Shown in pieces: positions 26,877-36,029 of a DNA stretch of 64,000 nucleotides. Position 1 is the first letter of the stretch; the number at the start of each line of letters is the position of its first letter. The stretch spans positions 62,001 to 126,000 of the forward strand of contig JAKIVD010000010.1 of assembly GCA_021647205.1 (NCBI GenBank), written 5' to 3'. The notes under the pieces are model-generated. The model was given only the letters and a program-made list of their open reading frames with translations, was not told where the DNA came from and made no database searches. Made by a program: the position numbers and the translations under genes. This DNA is from Bacteroidales bacterium (GTDB taxonomy: Bacteria; Bacteroidota; Bacteroidia; Bacteroidales; F082).

Positions 26877-28538
26877 TCACTCCTCTTTCCAGACCCTTTC
26901 CAGGTTCAGGCTGTTCACGGCATTTCCCGTCATTCCCTTCACATTCTTTTGAATGAAACGCGACACCCGGTCGTAATACAAAACCGCCACCGGGGCTTCG
27001 TACATCACCAGGCTGTCCATCTGGCGGTACAAACGGCTGCGTTTGATTAGGTTAGTTTCCAGAAAAGCTGCGCGGTAAAGGGAATCGAAAACCCCATTGG
27101 AAAAATGCGTGTAATTGGGGCCGTTTGGGGCGAAGTTTTTAGAATAAAACAAGGAAAGGTAATTTTCTTCATCAGGATAGTCGGCTATCCACGAAGCCCT
27201 GAAAAAGGACAATTTTGACATGGCCTTCATTTCGCGCACAGCGGCAGGTGGCGAGACCTGAATTTCAATCACAAAACCAACTTCCTGCAATTGCGACTGG
27301 ACAAACTTGCACAAATCGAGGTAGTCGGAGGTGGTAACCAAAGTAACGGGCGGAACAGGTTGCGAAGTACTGTAACCCGCAGAAGCCAGCAACTCCCTGC
27401 TTTTTTGCGGATTGAATTCGTAACCGTAGGCAGCGTCAGGGGCAAATGCCGGCATGCCTTCGGGAATCATCCCTTTGGTGCCGGGGGTGCCGATACCGTT
27501 GCGCAAGTAGCGGATCATTTTATTTCGGTCGAAACCGTAATTGATAGCCTGGCGAACGGCCCGCAAATGCAGGGGACTTTCTTTAACCTCCTTTAAGGAT
27601 GTGTCGACCAAAATCCCGAAATATTCTGTATTCAGATACGGAAGACTGATCATCTCGAAGCGGCTCTGGTATTTCTCCTGTAAGTCGCCCTGCCTGTTCA
27701 GCAATTCATCTTTGTAGGCAGGGTCGATGCCCGACAACAAATCCAGATCACCTTTGGCAAACTCAAGGAAAGCCGTCATTTTATCGATAAGAAAAGAGAT
27801 AGAAACTGCATCCAGGTATGGCAGGCGCTTTCCGTTTTCCGTTTCAAAATAATCATCATTTCTTCGCAATACCATTTTAATATTCTCCTCCCACTTTTTC
27901 AAATAGAAAGGCCCTGTCCCTACCGGATGTTTCCGGAAATCATTGCCATAAAATTCCACGGCTTCAAAAGGAAGAACCGAACAATACTTCATGCTCAATA
28001 TCCCCAGAAAAGGTGGAAAAGGTTTTTGCAATTTTATTTCAAGCAAAGTGTCGTTCAGCGCACGGAAAGCCGATTGGGAGGTGTCTACATTGGCAAATAC
28101 CCAGGCACCCGGAGAGGCTGTGGCCGGATTGCGCAAGCGGTTGAAACTAAATACAAAATCATGCGCACTTACCCTTCGTGTTTGCTTGTTAAAAACAGGG
28201 TCGTTGTGAAAATAAACATCATCGCGCAAAACAAAGCGGTAAGTCAATCCGTCATCCGAAATCGTCCAGCTTTTGGCGATTGCCGGTTCCACCAGCAGGC
28301 TGTCGTTTAGTTTTACCAGTCCGTTGTACAATTGGTTGCACACCCAAATGTGGGGTAAATCGCGGGCAAAGGCCGGGTCGAGACTGGCGATACCGGCCGG
28401 TTCGTTGTACCTGAAAATCATTTTGCCAAGGTGCCGGTGGTCACCCCCCGAGCATGACAACAAGAACAATTGCACCGAAAAAACAAGCCAGGCAAATCGT
28501 TGAATATTTTTTTTCAGAAAGAAAAAATTGCACTTCAA
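26877..28538 (-). CDS. Oligopeptide/dipeptide ABC-transporter substrate-binding lipoprotein
   Basis: The 553-residue protein has an N-terminal hydrophobic segment ending LFLLSCSGG, a lipobox, so it is likely a lipoprotein. The rest is a family 5 extracellular solute-binding protein (DppA/OppA type): GIASLDPAFARDLPHIWVCNQLYNGLV near the N-terminus, LTYRFVLRDDVYFHNDP, and AVRQAINYGFDRNKMIRYL in the second lobe. It would bind peptides or a related ligand for import. No permease or ATPase gene is adjacent, so it would depend on components elsewhere or have a different role. Divergent from the aminopeptidase gene, which could act on the same peptides. Confidence 0.9.
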   Translation of the reverse strand: MKCNFFFLKKNIQRFAWLVFSVQLFLLSCSGGDHRHLGKMIFRYNEPAGIASLDPAFARDLPHIWVCNQLYNGLVKLNDSLLVEPAIAKSWTISDDGLTYRFVLRDDVYFHNDPVFNKQTRRVSAHDFVFSFNRLRNPATASPGAWVFANVDTSQSAFRALNDTLLEIKLQKPFPPFLGILSMKYCSVLPFEAVEFYGNDFRKHPVGTGPFYLKKWEENIKMVLRRNDDYFETENGKRLPYLDAVSISFLIDKMTAFLEFAKGDLDLLSGIDPAYKDELLNRQGDLQEKYQSRFEMISLPYLNTEYFGILVDTSLKEVKESPLHLRAVRQAINYGFDRNKMIRYLRNGIGTPGTKGMIPEGMPAFAPDAAYGYEFNPQKSRELLASAGYSTSQPVPPVTLVTTSDYLDLCKFVQSQLQEVGFVIEIQVSPPAAVREMKAMSKLSFFRASWIADYPDEENYLSLFYSKNFAPNGPNYTHFSNGVFDSLYRAAFLETNLIKRSRLYRQMDSLVMYEAPVAVLYYDRVSRFIQKNVKGMTGNAVNSLNLERVWKEE

Positions 28539-28539
28539 A

Positions 28540-28574
28540 TTTATCGTAATTTTATCAAAATAATAAACGATAAA
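28540..28574. promoter_or_regulatory. Inverted repeat between divergent peptide-binding and aminopeptidase genes
   Basis: TTTATCGT at 28540-28547 and ACGATAAA at 28567-28574 form a perfect 8-bp inverted repeat with a 19-nt spacer in the short divergent intergenic region. It could be a shared operator; there is no direct evidence for a regulator. Confidence 0.35.
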
Positions 28575-28600
28575 AATACATATTTAAAAATATCGCAACC

Positions 28601-30589
28601 ATGAAAAGAATTATCCTGACCTCATTTATCACCTTCTTGCTTTTGGGTTTCCTGGCAGCTCAGAATCCTGAACGAAACGGCGCCTATTATTGTGCACACA
28701 AAAAGCAAATGTCCCCTTCTGCCACAAAAAGTTTTAGAAGCATCAATTCGCCAAAACACCGTTTCGATGTGCTGAAATATACCATGAACATCGACCTGAT
28801 CAACCAGTTCGACTCGCCCTATCCGCAAGATTATGATGCAGATGTTGTGGTTCTTTTTAAAGTGGATTCTGTACTCAGCAGCATAAAGCTCGATGCGGTT
28901 AACACTTCCCTTTCCATCAACTCCGTTGGGATGGCGGGAGTTTCGTTCACCCACCAAAACGACACCTTGAGCATTACCCTCGACCAAACCTACCAGCCCG
29001 GCGACAGCGTAGAGGTGAGCATCGATTACGAGCACCTGGATGTGGAGGACAATGCGTTTTATGTTTCCGGTGGTTTTGTTTTTACCGACTGCGAACCCGA
29101 AGGCGCCCGGAAATGGTTTCCGTGTTACGACAAACCTTCTGACAAAGCTTCCCTTGATCTGACGGCAACTGTTCCCTCCACTGTCCGGCTGGGCTCCAAC
29201 GGCTATCTCTCCGACTCCACTGTTTCCGGTAATTCGCTGACTTACCATTGGGTGAGCAACAATCCCATCCCAACTTACCTGATGGTGATTTCGGCCAGGA
29301 AAAATTACAACCTGGACATTGTGTACTGGGAACGCCCCTCCGATTCGGTGATGGTTCCTTTCCGGTTTTATTACAACAATGGCGAAGACCCCACTTACAT
29401 CGAAAGTATAATCCCCGGCATGTGCGATTATTTTTCGGTTGCCTACGGCGAACACCCCTTCGATAAAAATGGTTTTGCCACTTTGAACAGTGAATTTGCC
29501 TGGGGCGGAATGGAAAACCAAACCCTCACCAGTCTTTGTCCGGGCTGCTGGGGCGAAAATCTGGTATCGCACGAGTTTGCCCATCAGTGGTTTGGCGATA
29601 TGATCAGCCCCGGTACCTGGGCCGATTTGTGGCTTAACGAGGGCTTCGCCACCTGGAGCGAGGCCTATTGGTATGAGGCAAGTGGCGGTTACAGTGCCTA
29701 TAAAAATGACATCGAAAATAATGCCAGCAACTACATTTCAGGTAACCCCGGCTGGCCCATTTACAATCCGGCTTGGATTGAAGAAACACCCCCCAATGGT
29801 ATTCTTTTTAACTATGCCATCACCTATGCCAAATCAAGTTGTGTGATTCACCAGTTCCGCTACATTGTGGGCGACAGCTTGTTTTTTAAGGCCATCAAAG
29901 GATACGCCACCGATACGGCAGAGTTTAAATTTAAATCGGCGGTTACCCAGGATTTTGTTGATAAAATGAGTGATGAAGTGGGCGAAGACATGCACTGGTA
30001 TTTTGATCCCTGGCTGGAACAGCCCGACCATCCGGTTTACGAAAACGAATACTGGTTCAACCAGCAGGATGCGGATACGTGGAAAGTTCACTTCGTAGCC
30101 AATCAGGTGCAGGGCGAGCCGGAATTCTTCCCCATGGAACTGAATATTTTCATTGCGTTCGACGACCTGTCGGACACTACTTTCCGGTTTAGAAATATGG
30201 AAAACAACGAAGAATTTGTATTTGATGTGGAGAAAGAACCGGTTTATCTGGCCTTCGACCTGAACAACGAGATTGTGCTGAAACAGGCTTCGCTGACGGT
30301 TTCAACAGATGAATTCACCGAAACGGAAAAATCAGCACTTTTTAGCAACACCCCCAATCCGGCACAAAACCAAACAACAATTCGTTACCACTTGTCGCAA
30401 AATGCTTGGGCAACTCTTGTTTTGTACGACCTTAGTGGCAGAAAAATAAAGACAGTGTTTGAAGGACAAAACGATAAGGGAACCCATCAAATCCAACTTG
30501 AAACTGCCGCTTTAGATGCCGGTGTTTATTTGTATTCGCTGAAGACAACGGACGGGACCTTTGTAAAAAAGATGGTGGTGCAGCATTGA
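28601..30589 (+). CDS. Secreted M1-family aminopeptidase with T9SS sorting domain
   Basis: The 662-residue protein has a signal peptide (1-20), the M1 N-terminal beta domain, the substrate-binding GGMEN motif at 302-306 (GAMEN in the family), the zinc site HEFAH at 324-328 with Glu347 in WLNEGFATWSE, and a shortened helical part. The last 80 or so residues are a Por-type C-terminal domain (SNTPNPAQNQTTIRYHL ... GVYLYSLKTTDGTFVKKMVV). It should be a zinc aminopeptidase delivered to the cell surface or medium by the type IX system, releasing amino acids from peptides. The divergent neighbour is an oligopeptide-binding lipoprotein. Confidence 0.95.
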   Translation: MKRIILTSFITFLLLGFLAAQNPERNGAYYCAHKKQMSPSATKSFRSINSPKHRFDVLKYTMNIDLINQFDSPYPQDYDADVVVLFKVDSVLSSIKLDAVNTSLSINSVGMAGVSFTHQNDTLSITLDQTYQPGDSVEVSIDYEHLDVEDNAFYVSGGFVFTDCEPEGARKWFPCYDKPSDKASLDLTATVPSTVRLGSNGYLSDSTVSGNSLTYHWVSNNPIPTYLMVISARKNYNLDIVYWERPSDSVMVPFRFYYNNGEDPTYIESIIPGMCDYFSVAYGEHPFDKNGFATLNSEFAWGGMENQTLTSLCPGCWGENLVSHEFAHQWFGDMISPGTWADLWLNEGFATWSEAYWYEASGGYSAYKNDIENNASNYISGNPGWPIYNPAWIEETPPNGILFNYAITYAKSSCVIHQFRYIVGDSLFFKAIKGYATDTAEFKFKSAVTQDFVDKMSDEVGEDMHWYFDPWLEQPDHPVYENEYWFNQQDADTWKVHFVANQVQGEPEFFPMELNIFIAFDDLSDTTFRFRNMENNEEFVFDVEKEPVYLAFDLNNEIVLKQASLTVSTDEFTETEKSALFSNTPNPAQNQTTIRYHLSQNAWATLVLYDLSGRKIKTVFEGQNDKGTHQIQLETAALDAGVYLYSLKTTDGTFVKKMVVQH

Positions 30590-30614
30590 CAAAAAGGAGT
30601 GCTCAACAGTTAAT

Positions 30615-31052
30615 TCAATGCTTCAGGTGAATAACAATTGATTTGTCAGACTCAAGAGTGAAGGCTGCTTCATCCCAACGTGGGGCTGAGAATCTGCGCC
30701 AGGCGTCGTTGGAAATACCATAGGGCTCAGTTGGAATTCCGATGAAGTTTTTGTTGATTTCCCCACTCGCATCCAGATCATGATATAACGAAATGGCATA
30801 AGTTGCTCCCGGCAAGCCGTCAAAAACAACAATCACAGTCGTCGAATCAACCACCACGCTGGCCACACTGAACTCTGCACCCGTTTCCAGGAAATCATCT
30901 TTGGCACTGAACAGTCCGACCTGCATCTTTCCCTTCACTTCATGAATGCCTTCAATAACAACACTAAGGCGATAATCCTGTGCCATCAATGGCTGGTAAA
31001 CAACTATCAACCATAAAGTCAGTATCAGAATGCAGGGAAGAAACTTTCTCAT
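30615..31052 (-). CDS. DUF2141 secreted protein
   Basis: The 145-residue protein has a signal peptide (cleavage near PLMAQ) and a DUF2141 beta-sandwich: VVIEGIHEVKGKMQVGLFSAKDDFL, then GLPGATYAISLYHDLDASGEINKNFIGIPTEPYGISNDA, the diagnostic block. Function is unknown. It is convergent with the aminopeptidase gene and 36 nt beyond the PPDK-regulator gene on the same strand. Confidence 0.9.
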   Translation of the reverse strand: MRKFLPCILILTLWLIVVYQPLMAQDYRLSVVIEGIHEVKGKMQVGLFSAKDDFLETGAEFSVASVVVDSTTVIVVFDGLPGATYAISLYHDLDASGEINKNFIGIPTEPYGISNDAWRRFSAPRWDEAAFTLESDKSIVIHLKH

Positions 31053-31087
31053 TTTGGTAAAGACGAAACGACAAGAAACTGATTTTA

Positions 31088-31981
31088 TTATTTAGTCAAA
31101 TCATTGTGGTCGTCCAGCTCAAGCCCGCTGTCATGGTCAACAGGGTCAATGCTCATCATTTTCGGAGAGCCTGGTTTTAGTTTTTCATTTTTCCGGTAAA
31201 TGGAAATAATGTTTCGGGCGATTTCCTCAATTGGGCGTGCCGTTACCCAGGCCACCGACCACTGTTGATTCTGGCTGAACAGGAAGTTAGCGTAATTGAT
31301 TTCCCTTTTCACATAATCGTAACTGGCATAATTTCCAGCCTTTCCATGTAGGTGTTCGTTGCGTACATTGCGCAATCGCGATAGCGAAGTTGCATTGGTT
31401 TTTAAACAGATAATCCGTTCGGGTGGAATTTTATGCAATATTTCAGGCAAGGGCATATCGAGCACGATGGGCACATTGGCAACCATCCAACCCCTGAAGG
31501 CAAGGTAAATACTCAGCGGTGTTTTAAAGGTACGGGATACGCCAAGCAGTACGAGTTCGGCATCGCCAAGCTCATCAAGATTGGCACCATCGTCATGTTT
31601 GATGGCAAACTCTGTTGTTTCGATACGCCTGAAATATCCCTGGTTCAGTTTGCTGAACATGCCGGGTTCTTCGGCGGGCATAGCACCCAGAAAATGGGAG
31701 AAGCGGTTGAGAATGGGTCCCAAAAGGTTAATGACTTCCACGTTGTGGTTGCGCCCCTGGTAAAAAACATGTTCACTAAACTCGTGCTTTACAAAGGAAT
31801 GGATAATTAATCCTTTGCACTGCTCAGCCTGGTTCACAATCTCATCAATATCTTCAAAACTCCCGACACCGGGCCGCAAATGAATCTCAGACTGCACATC
31901 GGAAAACTGCGCAAGTGCGACCTTGGAAGCGAGGTCAACGGTATGTCCGGTGCTTTCGGAACAGGCGAAAATGTGGTACAT
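31088..31981 (-). CDS. PEP synthase / pyruvate-phosphate dikinase regulatory protein (DUF299)
   Basis: The 297-residue protein belongs to the bifunctional Ser/Thr kinase-phosphotransferase family (PpsR/RP1) that phosphorylates and dephosphorylates a Thr next to the catalytic His of PEP synthase or PPDK, using ADP and phosphate. Seen: the N-terminal SESTGHTVDLASKVALAQF, the P-loop-like LLGVSRTFKTPLSIYLAFRGWMVANVPIV and the PPERIICLKTNATSLSRLRNVR block. Length is normal. It controls flux between pyruvate and PEP. The target enzyme gene is not in the window. Confidence 0.92.
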   Translation of the reverse strand: MYHIFACSESTGHTVDLASKVALAQFSDVQSEIHLRPGVGSFEDIDEIVNQAEQCKGLIIHSFVKHEFSEHVFYQGRNHNVEVINLLGPILNRFSHFLGAMPAEEPGMFSKLNQGYFRRIETTEFAIKHDDGANLDELGDAELVLLGVSRTFKTPLSIYLAFRGWMVANVPIVLDMPLPEILHKIPPERIICLKTNATSLSRLRNVRNEHLHGKAGNYASYDYVKREINYANFLFSQNQQWSVAWVTARPIEEIARNIISIYRKNEKLKPGSPKMMSIDPVDHDSGLELDDHNDLTK

Positions 31982-32034
31982 CAGGTGTTAATTAGATTTC
32001 TCAAATATAAGAAAAAATGGAAGTGTTTTTACAT

Positions 32035-32850
32035 CTAAACACTCACGTGATACTCACGCAAAGCCTGGTTCAGTGAAGTTTTTAAATCGGTAGATGCCTT
32101 ACGTTTACCAATTATCAGGGCACAGGGTACATTGAAACTGCCTGCAGGGAATTTTTTACTGTAACTTCCCGGAATAACAACCGAACGTGGCGGCACATAA
32201 GCCTTGTATTCTTTGGGTTTGGCACCACTTACATCAATAATCTTTGTAGATTGCGTGATGACTACATTGGCGCCCAGCACGGCTTCTTCCCCTATCCTGA
32301 CACCTTCGACAATAATACTGCGGGAGCCGATAAAGCAATTGTCTTCAATAATTACCGGTGCAGCCTGAACCGGTTCCAGCACACCGCCAATTCCCACTCC
32401 CCCACTCAGGTGTACATGGCTTCCAATCTGTGCACAGGAGCCGACGGTGGCCCAGGTATCGACCATGGTGTTGCTGCCTACGTAAGCGCCTATGTTAATG
32501 TAAGATGGCATCAGAACAACACCCTTTGCCAGAAATGCACCGTAACGCGCCAGTGCATGGGGTACTACCCTGACACCCTGTTTGGCATAGTCTTTTTTGA
32601 GCGGGATTTTATCATGAAACTCGAACATGCCCACCTCGACGGTCTCCATCTTTCTCAGCGGAAAATAAAGGATAACAGCCTTTTTTACCCAATCGTTGAC
32701 CACCCATTCCCCGCCAGCCGGTTCGGCCACCCTCAGCCTGCCCTTGTCAAGCGCCTCGATCACTTCTTCAATTGCCTTTTTCACGCTTGATTCCAGCAAC
32801 AATTTCCGGTTTTCCCAGACTTGTTCCACCCATGATTTTAATGCATCCAT
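32035..32850 (-). CDS. dapD: 2,3,4,5-tetrahydropyridine-2,6-dicarboxylate N-succinyltransferase
   Basis: The 271-residue enzyme has an N-terminal helical part followed by a left-handed beta-helix of hexapeptide repeats (GAYVGSNTMVDTWATVGSCAQIGSHVHLSGGVGIGG...) and a C-terminal part with PRSVVIPGSYSKKFPAGSFNVPCALIIGKR. It transfers succinyl from succinyl-CoA to tetrahydrodipicolinate in the diaminopimelate/lysine pathway. Divergent from ruvX with about 80 nt between the starts. Confidence 0.96.
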   Translation of the reverse strand: MDALKSWVEQVWENRKLLLESSVKKAIEEVIEALDKGRLRVAEPAGGEWVVNDWVKKAVILYFPLRKMETVEVGMFEFHDKIPLKKDYAKQGVRVVPHALARYGAFLAKGVVLMPSYINIGAYVGSNTMVDTWATVGSCAQIGSHVHLSGGVGIGGVLEPVQAAPVIIEDNCFIGSRSIIVEGVRIGEEAVLGANVVITQSTKIIDVSGAKPKEYKAYVPPRSVVIPGSYSKKFPAGSFNVPCALIIGKRKASTDLKTSLNQALREYHVSV

Positions 32851-32932
32851 TCCCCTTTTTTTTACAGATAAAAGTAGTCAAATTCTGCAAACAAAAAATA
32901 CTATTTTTGCGCAGAGGAATTTGAACTGCTTC

Positions 32933-33364
32933 ATGGGTAGGATACTGTCAATTGATTATGGACAAAAGCGCGTCGGCATTGCGGTAAGCGATGAGTTGAG
33001 AATTATTGCCAACGGACTTAAAACAGTTCCCAGTAAAGATATTTGGGTCTTCCTGAAAGAGTATCTTTCAAAAGAAAAAGTAGATTGCATTGTGGTTGGC
33101 AAGCCCACCGACATGCTGAACAGGCCCTCCGATGCCAGCCGATTTATTGAACCTTTTGTGAAAAAACTGGTGAAGACCTTTCCTGGCTTGAAGATTGATC
33201 GTTTTGATGAGCGTTTTACCTCTAAGATGGCTCAGCAAGCCATGCTGGATGGGGGGCTGGGAAAAAAGCGGAGACAAGACAAGGCGTTGGTTGACACCAT
33301 CAGTGCAACTTTGTTGTTGCAGTCTTATATGTCAGCAAATTCCACAATAACTGATTTGAAATAA
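32933..33364 (+). CDS. ruvX: YqgF/RuvX Holliday-junction-resolvase-like protein
   Basis: The ATG at 32933 gives 143 residues with the correct family N-terminus GRILSIDYGQKRVGIAVSDE; the longer open frame upstream is not coding. Other features are the VDCIVVGKPTDM strand and the FDERFTSKMAQ block. The family is an RNase H-like fold linked to pre-16S rRNA processing. It is 24 nt before def on the same strand. Confidence 0.95.
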   Translation: MGRILSIDYGQKRVGIAVSDELRIIANGLKTVPSKDIWVFLKEYLSKEKVDCIVVGKPTDMLNRPSDASRFIEPFVKKLVKTFPGLKIDRFDERFTSKMAQQAMLDGGLGKKRRQDKALVDTISATLLLQSYMSANSTITDLK

Positions 33365-33388
33365 TGACTGATTTAATTGTAAAAACCT

Positions 33389-33961
33389 ATGATGCTTCCG
33401 ATTACAGCCTATGGACACCCGGTTCTTAAAAAAAAGGGGGAGGAGATATCAGAAGATTATCCCGGCCTGCATCAACTGATTGAGGATATGTTTGAAACTA
33501 TGTACCACTCGAAAGGTGTTGGACTTGCGGCCCACCAGATTAATAGGGCCATCCGGCTTTTTGTGATTGATGCCACAGCTTTTGCCGATGAGTATCCTGA
33601 AACCGAGGGGTTTAAAAAGGTTTTTATCAATGCGGAAATTGTAGAGGAAGAGGGCGAAGAATGGGAAAGGGAGGAAGGCTGCCTGAGTGTACCGGGCATC
33701 AACGAATATGTCAGCCGCAAACCGGTTGTGTATGTAAGCTACTATGATGAAAACTTTAACTTTCACGAGCGCGAACGCTTTGAGGGAATGCGCGCCCGCA
33801 TTGTCCAGCACGAGTACGACCATACTGACGGGATAGTTTTTATCGAACGTCTGCCCCATTTTAAAAAACTACTTTTAAAAAGAAGGTTAAAAGATATTTC
33901 AACCGGAAAAGCTGATGTGGCTTACCGGATGCTGCTGCCAAGGAAAAAAGGAAAACGTTAA
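33389..33961 (+). CDS. def: Peptide deformylase
   Basis: The 190-residue enzyme carries the three family motifs: GVGLAAHQ at 43-50 (GxGLAAxQ), EGCLSVPG with metal ligand Cys98, and HEYDH at 141-145 with two His ligands and catalytic Glu142. It removes the formyl group from nascent proteins. ruvX, def and the following lipoprotein gene probably form one unit. Confidence 0.97.
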   Translation: MMLPITAYGHPVLKKKGEEISEDYPGLHQLIEDMFETMYHSKGVGLAAHQINRAIRLFVIDATAFADEYPETEGFKKVFINAEIVEEEGEEWEREEGCLSVPGINEYVSRKPVVYVSYYDENFNFHERERFEGMRARIVQHEYDHTDGIVFIERLPHFKKLLLKRRLKDISTGKADVAYRMLLPRKKGKR

Positions 33962-34009
33962 ATAATAAAATACGGCTTTGGTCGTTAACAGTAATTAAAA
34001 CCGGGAATA

Positions 34010-34543
34010 ATGAAAAAAACATTGCTATTTTTATTGATTGTTGCCCTTTTCTCCACTGCTTGCGAGGGCCCGCAAAAAGACGAGCGGGAATCAGGGCCTG
34101 TCAGCCTGGAAGAATCGATTCGCCTGCAGGAAGCCAAGGTTTATGATGCAGACCAGAACAAACTGTCAAGACAGGATGCATCGGTACTGGTCAACCTGTA
34201 TGAAAAGTTTGCCAACAAAAACCCGGAGGACACACTTGCCCCCGAATACCTGTTCAGGGCTTCTGATATTACCATGAACCTGCGCAGGCCCGGACAAACA
34301 ATCCGCCTGTTTGACCGTATCCTTACGGATTACCCCGATTTTGAAAAAGCACCGGCCGTATTGTTCTTAAAAGCTTTTGTTTACGAAGACCAGATGCAGG
34401 ACTTTGACAATGCCAAAAAGTTTTATGAACTTTTTCTGGAGAAATACCCCGATGACGATTTTGCCGATGACGCAGAAATTTCGCTGAAAAACCTGGGGAA
34501 ATCCCCCGAAGAACTTATCATGGAGTTTGAGAAGAAGAACTAA
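34010..34543 (+). CDS. TPR-like lipoprotein
   Basis: The 177-residue protein has a lipoprotein signal (LLIVALFSTAC) and helical repeat pairs such as APEYLFRASDITMNLRRPGQTIRLFDRILTDYPDFEKAPAVLFLKAFVYED and NAKKFYELFLEKYPDDDFADDAEISLKNLGKSP. The pattern is typical of tetratricopeptide or outer-membrane-assembly lipoproteins. It lies about 50 nt after def. The specific role is unknown. Confidence 0.85.
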   Translation: MKKTLLFLLIVALFSTACEGPQKDERESGPVSLEESIRLQEAKVYDADQNKLSRQDASVLVNLYEKFANKNPEDTLAPEYLFRASDITMNLRRPGQTIRLFDRILTDYPDFEKAPAVLFLKAFVYEDQMQDFDNAKKFYELFLEKYPDDDFADDAEISLKNLGKSPEELIMEFEKKN

Positions 34544-34908
34544 AGTGCATTGTTTCCCCTTGAACGGGCCCAAATAAATCAGTCTTTATTCTCCCCATTC
34601 TCTTCATTTCAACCTTTACCTTTTTCATCTGCCCGTAATTTGTGGCTAAATAGATTACAGGGTTATACAGGTTTCCGGGCAACCCCGTGTTGTCATACTT
34701 TCTTTTCAGCTTGTAGTTTTCAAAATCTGCGAGCAGTGTTCCCAAACACCTTCCGCTTTTCCAATCACAACAAGGACAATCATTCAATTATGGCTTAAAA
34801 GCATTCAAGTGCGTATAGTTGGGGCCTTACTGATATGTTCTTTGAAATTTACCTGCTGTTTTACAGGTAGTTATCTGGTTTGGTTTGTGGGCGGTTGAGC
34901 AAAGGTGT
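34544..34908. other. Gene-poor gap; one weak minus-strand frame
   Basis: A minus-strand open frame (34518-34787, 89 codons, beginning MNDCPCCDWKSGRCLG) overlaps the end of the TPR lipoprotein gene. It has a Cys-rich start and a plausible amino-acid mix (NLYNPVIYLATNYGQMKKVKVEMKRMG) but no family I know, and its tail runs into the coding sequence opposite. It may be a remnant of a gene. I see no RNA gene, promoter or terminator here. Confidence 0.35.
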
Positions 34909-35928
34909 TTAACTAAACCTCTCCGGGTCAAGGTCGCTGAATTTCTTTTTCCCAAGCAGGTAATGCGCATAGGCGATGTTTCGCTGGTAAACTTTACTCA
35001 CCGGGGTTTGTTTGAGTGCTTTTCGTTTTTTTCTGAGTTTCGCAAACTTTTTATAGAAGCCGAGGTGCGCGTCAATTACAGCAATAAAATCCTGAAAACC
35101 GCCCTGCATCAGGAATTTGATTCCAGCAGCCCCGTCAAGGAACAGCCTGGCGATAAACGTTTTGATTAGTCGGTTTGCAGGAAGGTTTTTGTACAGCAGC
35201 ATAAAATTGTTCCTGAAATTCAGGTAAGTTTTGCGCGAAGATTGTTTGGGAAGTGTCCCGCCACCCACATGAAACACACTGGACGACGGACAGCACATAA
35301 TTTTATAGCCTTCGTTTTTCAGGCGCCAGCAAAAGTCAATTTCTTCCATGTGGGCAAAAAAGTCATCGTCAAGCCCACCGTACTTATGAAACAAATCAGC
35401 TTTCACAAACATGCAGGCACCCGAAGCCCAAAACACTTCTGTGGGTTGGTCATATTGTCCCTCATCTTCCTCAAGTGACTGGAACACCCGTCCCCGGCAA
35501 AAGGGGTAACCGTATTTGTCGATGAAGCCTCCGGAAGCACCGGCGTATTCAAATTTCGACTGGTTGTAGAAGTCCAGTATTTTTGGTTGGCAGGCCGCAA
35601 TCTTCGGGTCTGCTTCCATGAGTTCAACTACAGGATTGATCCAGTTTTCCGTAACTTCGATATCAGAATTTAACAACACATAGTAATCAGCTTCGATTTG
35701 CCTTAATGCGAGGTTGTAGCCGGTGGCAAAACCACCATTGTAAGGATTTTCGATAAGTTTCACTTCAGGGAATTCTTCGTGCATCACCTCCACTGAACCG
35801 TCAAGCGAGTTGTTGTCGGCAACCCAAATTTCAGCATCCCCGGCCGTGCGTTCAATAACCAACGGTAGAAACTTGCGCAGAAACTTTTTCCCGTTGTAAT
35901 TCAATATGACTACAGCAACTTTTTTCAA
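34909..35928 (-). CDS. Family 2 glycosyltransferase
   Basis: The 339-residue protein begins at a TTG (35928). It has the GT-A fold start VAVVILNYNGKKFLRKFLP, the acidic NNSLDGSVEVM and LNSDIEVTENW segments (metal and nucleotide-sugar binding), and HMEEIDFCWRLKNEGYKI, which is the ED-W-like acceptor block. The C-terminal KTYLNFRNNFMLLYKNLP region resembles rhamnosyltransferases of the WbbL type. It should transfer a sugar in cell-surface polysaccharide or glycolipid synthesis. No other glycan gene is adjacent. Confidence 0.9.
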   Translation of the reverse strand: MKKVAVVILNYNGKKFLRKFLPLVIERTAGDAEIWVADNNSLDGSVEVMHEEFPEVKLIENPYNGGFATGYNLALRQIEADYYVLLNSDIEVTENWINPVVELMEADPKIAACQPKILDFYNQSKFEYAGASGGFIDKYGYPFCRGRVFQSLEEDEGQYDQPTEVFWASGACMFVKADLFHKYGGLDDDFFAHMEEIDFCWRLKNEGYKIMCCPSSSVFHVGGGTLPKQSSRKTYLNFRNNFMLLYKNLPANRLIKTFIARLFLDGAAGIKFLMQGGFQDFIAVIDAHLGFYKKFAKLRKKRKALKQTPVSKVYQRNIAYAHYLLGKKKFSDLDPERFS

Positions 35929-36029
35929 TGTGCAGTATGCTATGTTAAGGGTGAAATAAAATTAGCGGCACTTACTAAAGTGCAGGAAACAAAAGTACGC
36001 AGTTAAATTGGATAATCTGCTTTTTTTTG

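Noticed and set aside
32696-32932. Long N-terminal extension of ruvX
   Set aside because: It overlaps the start of divergent dapD and precedes the strongly conserved N-terminus GRILSIDYGQ.
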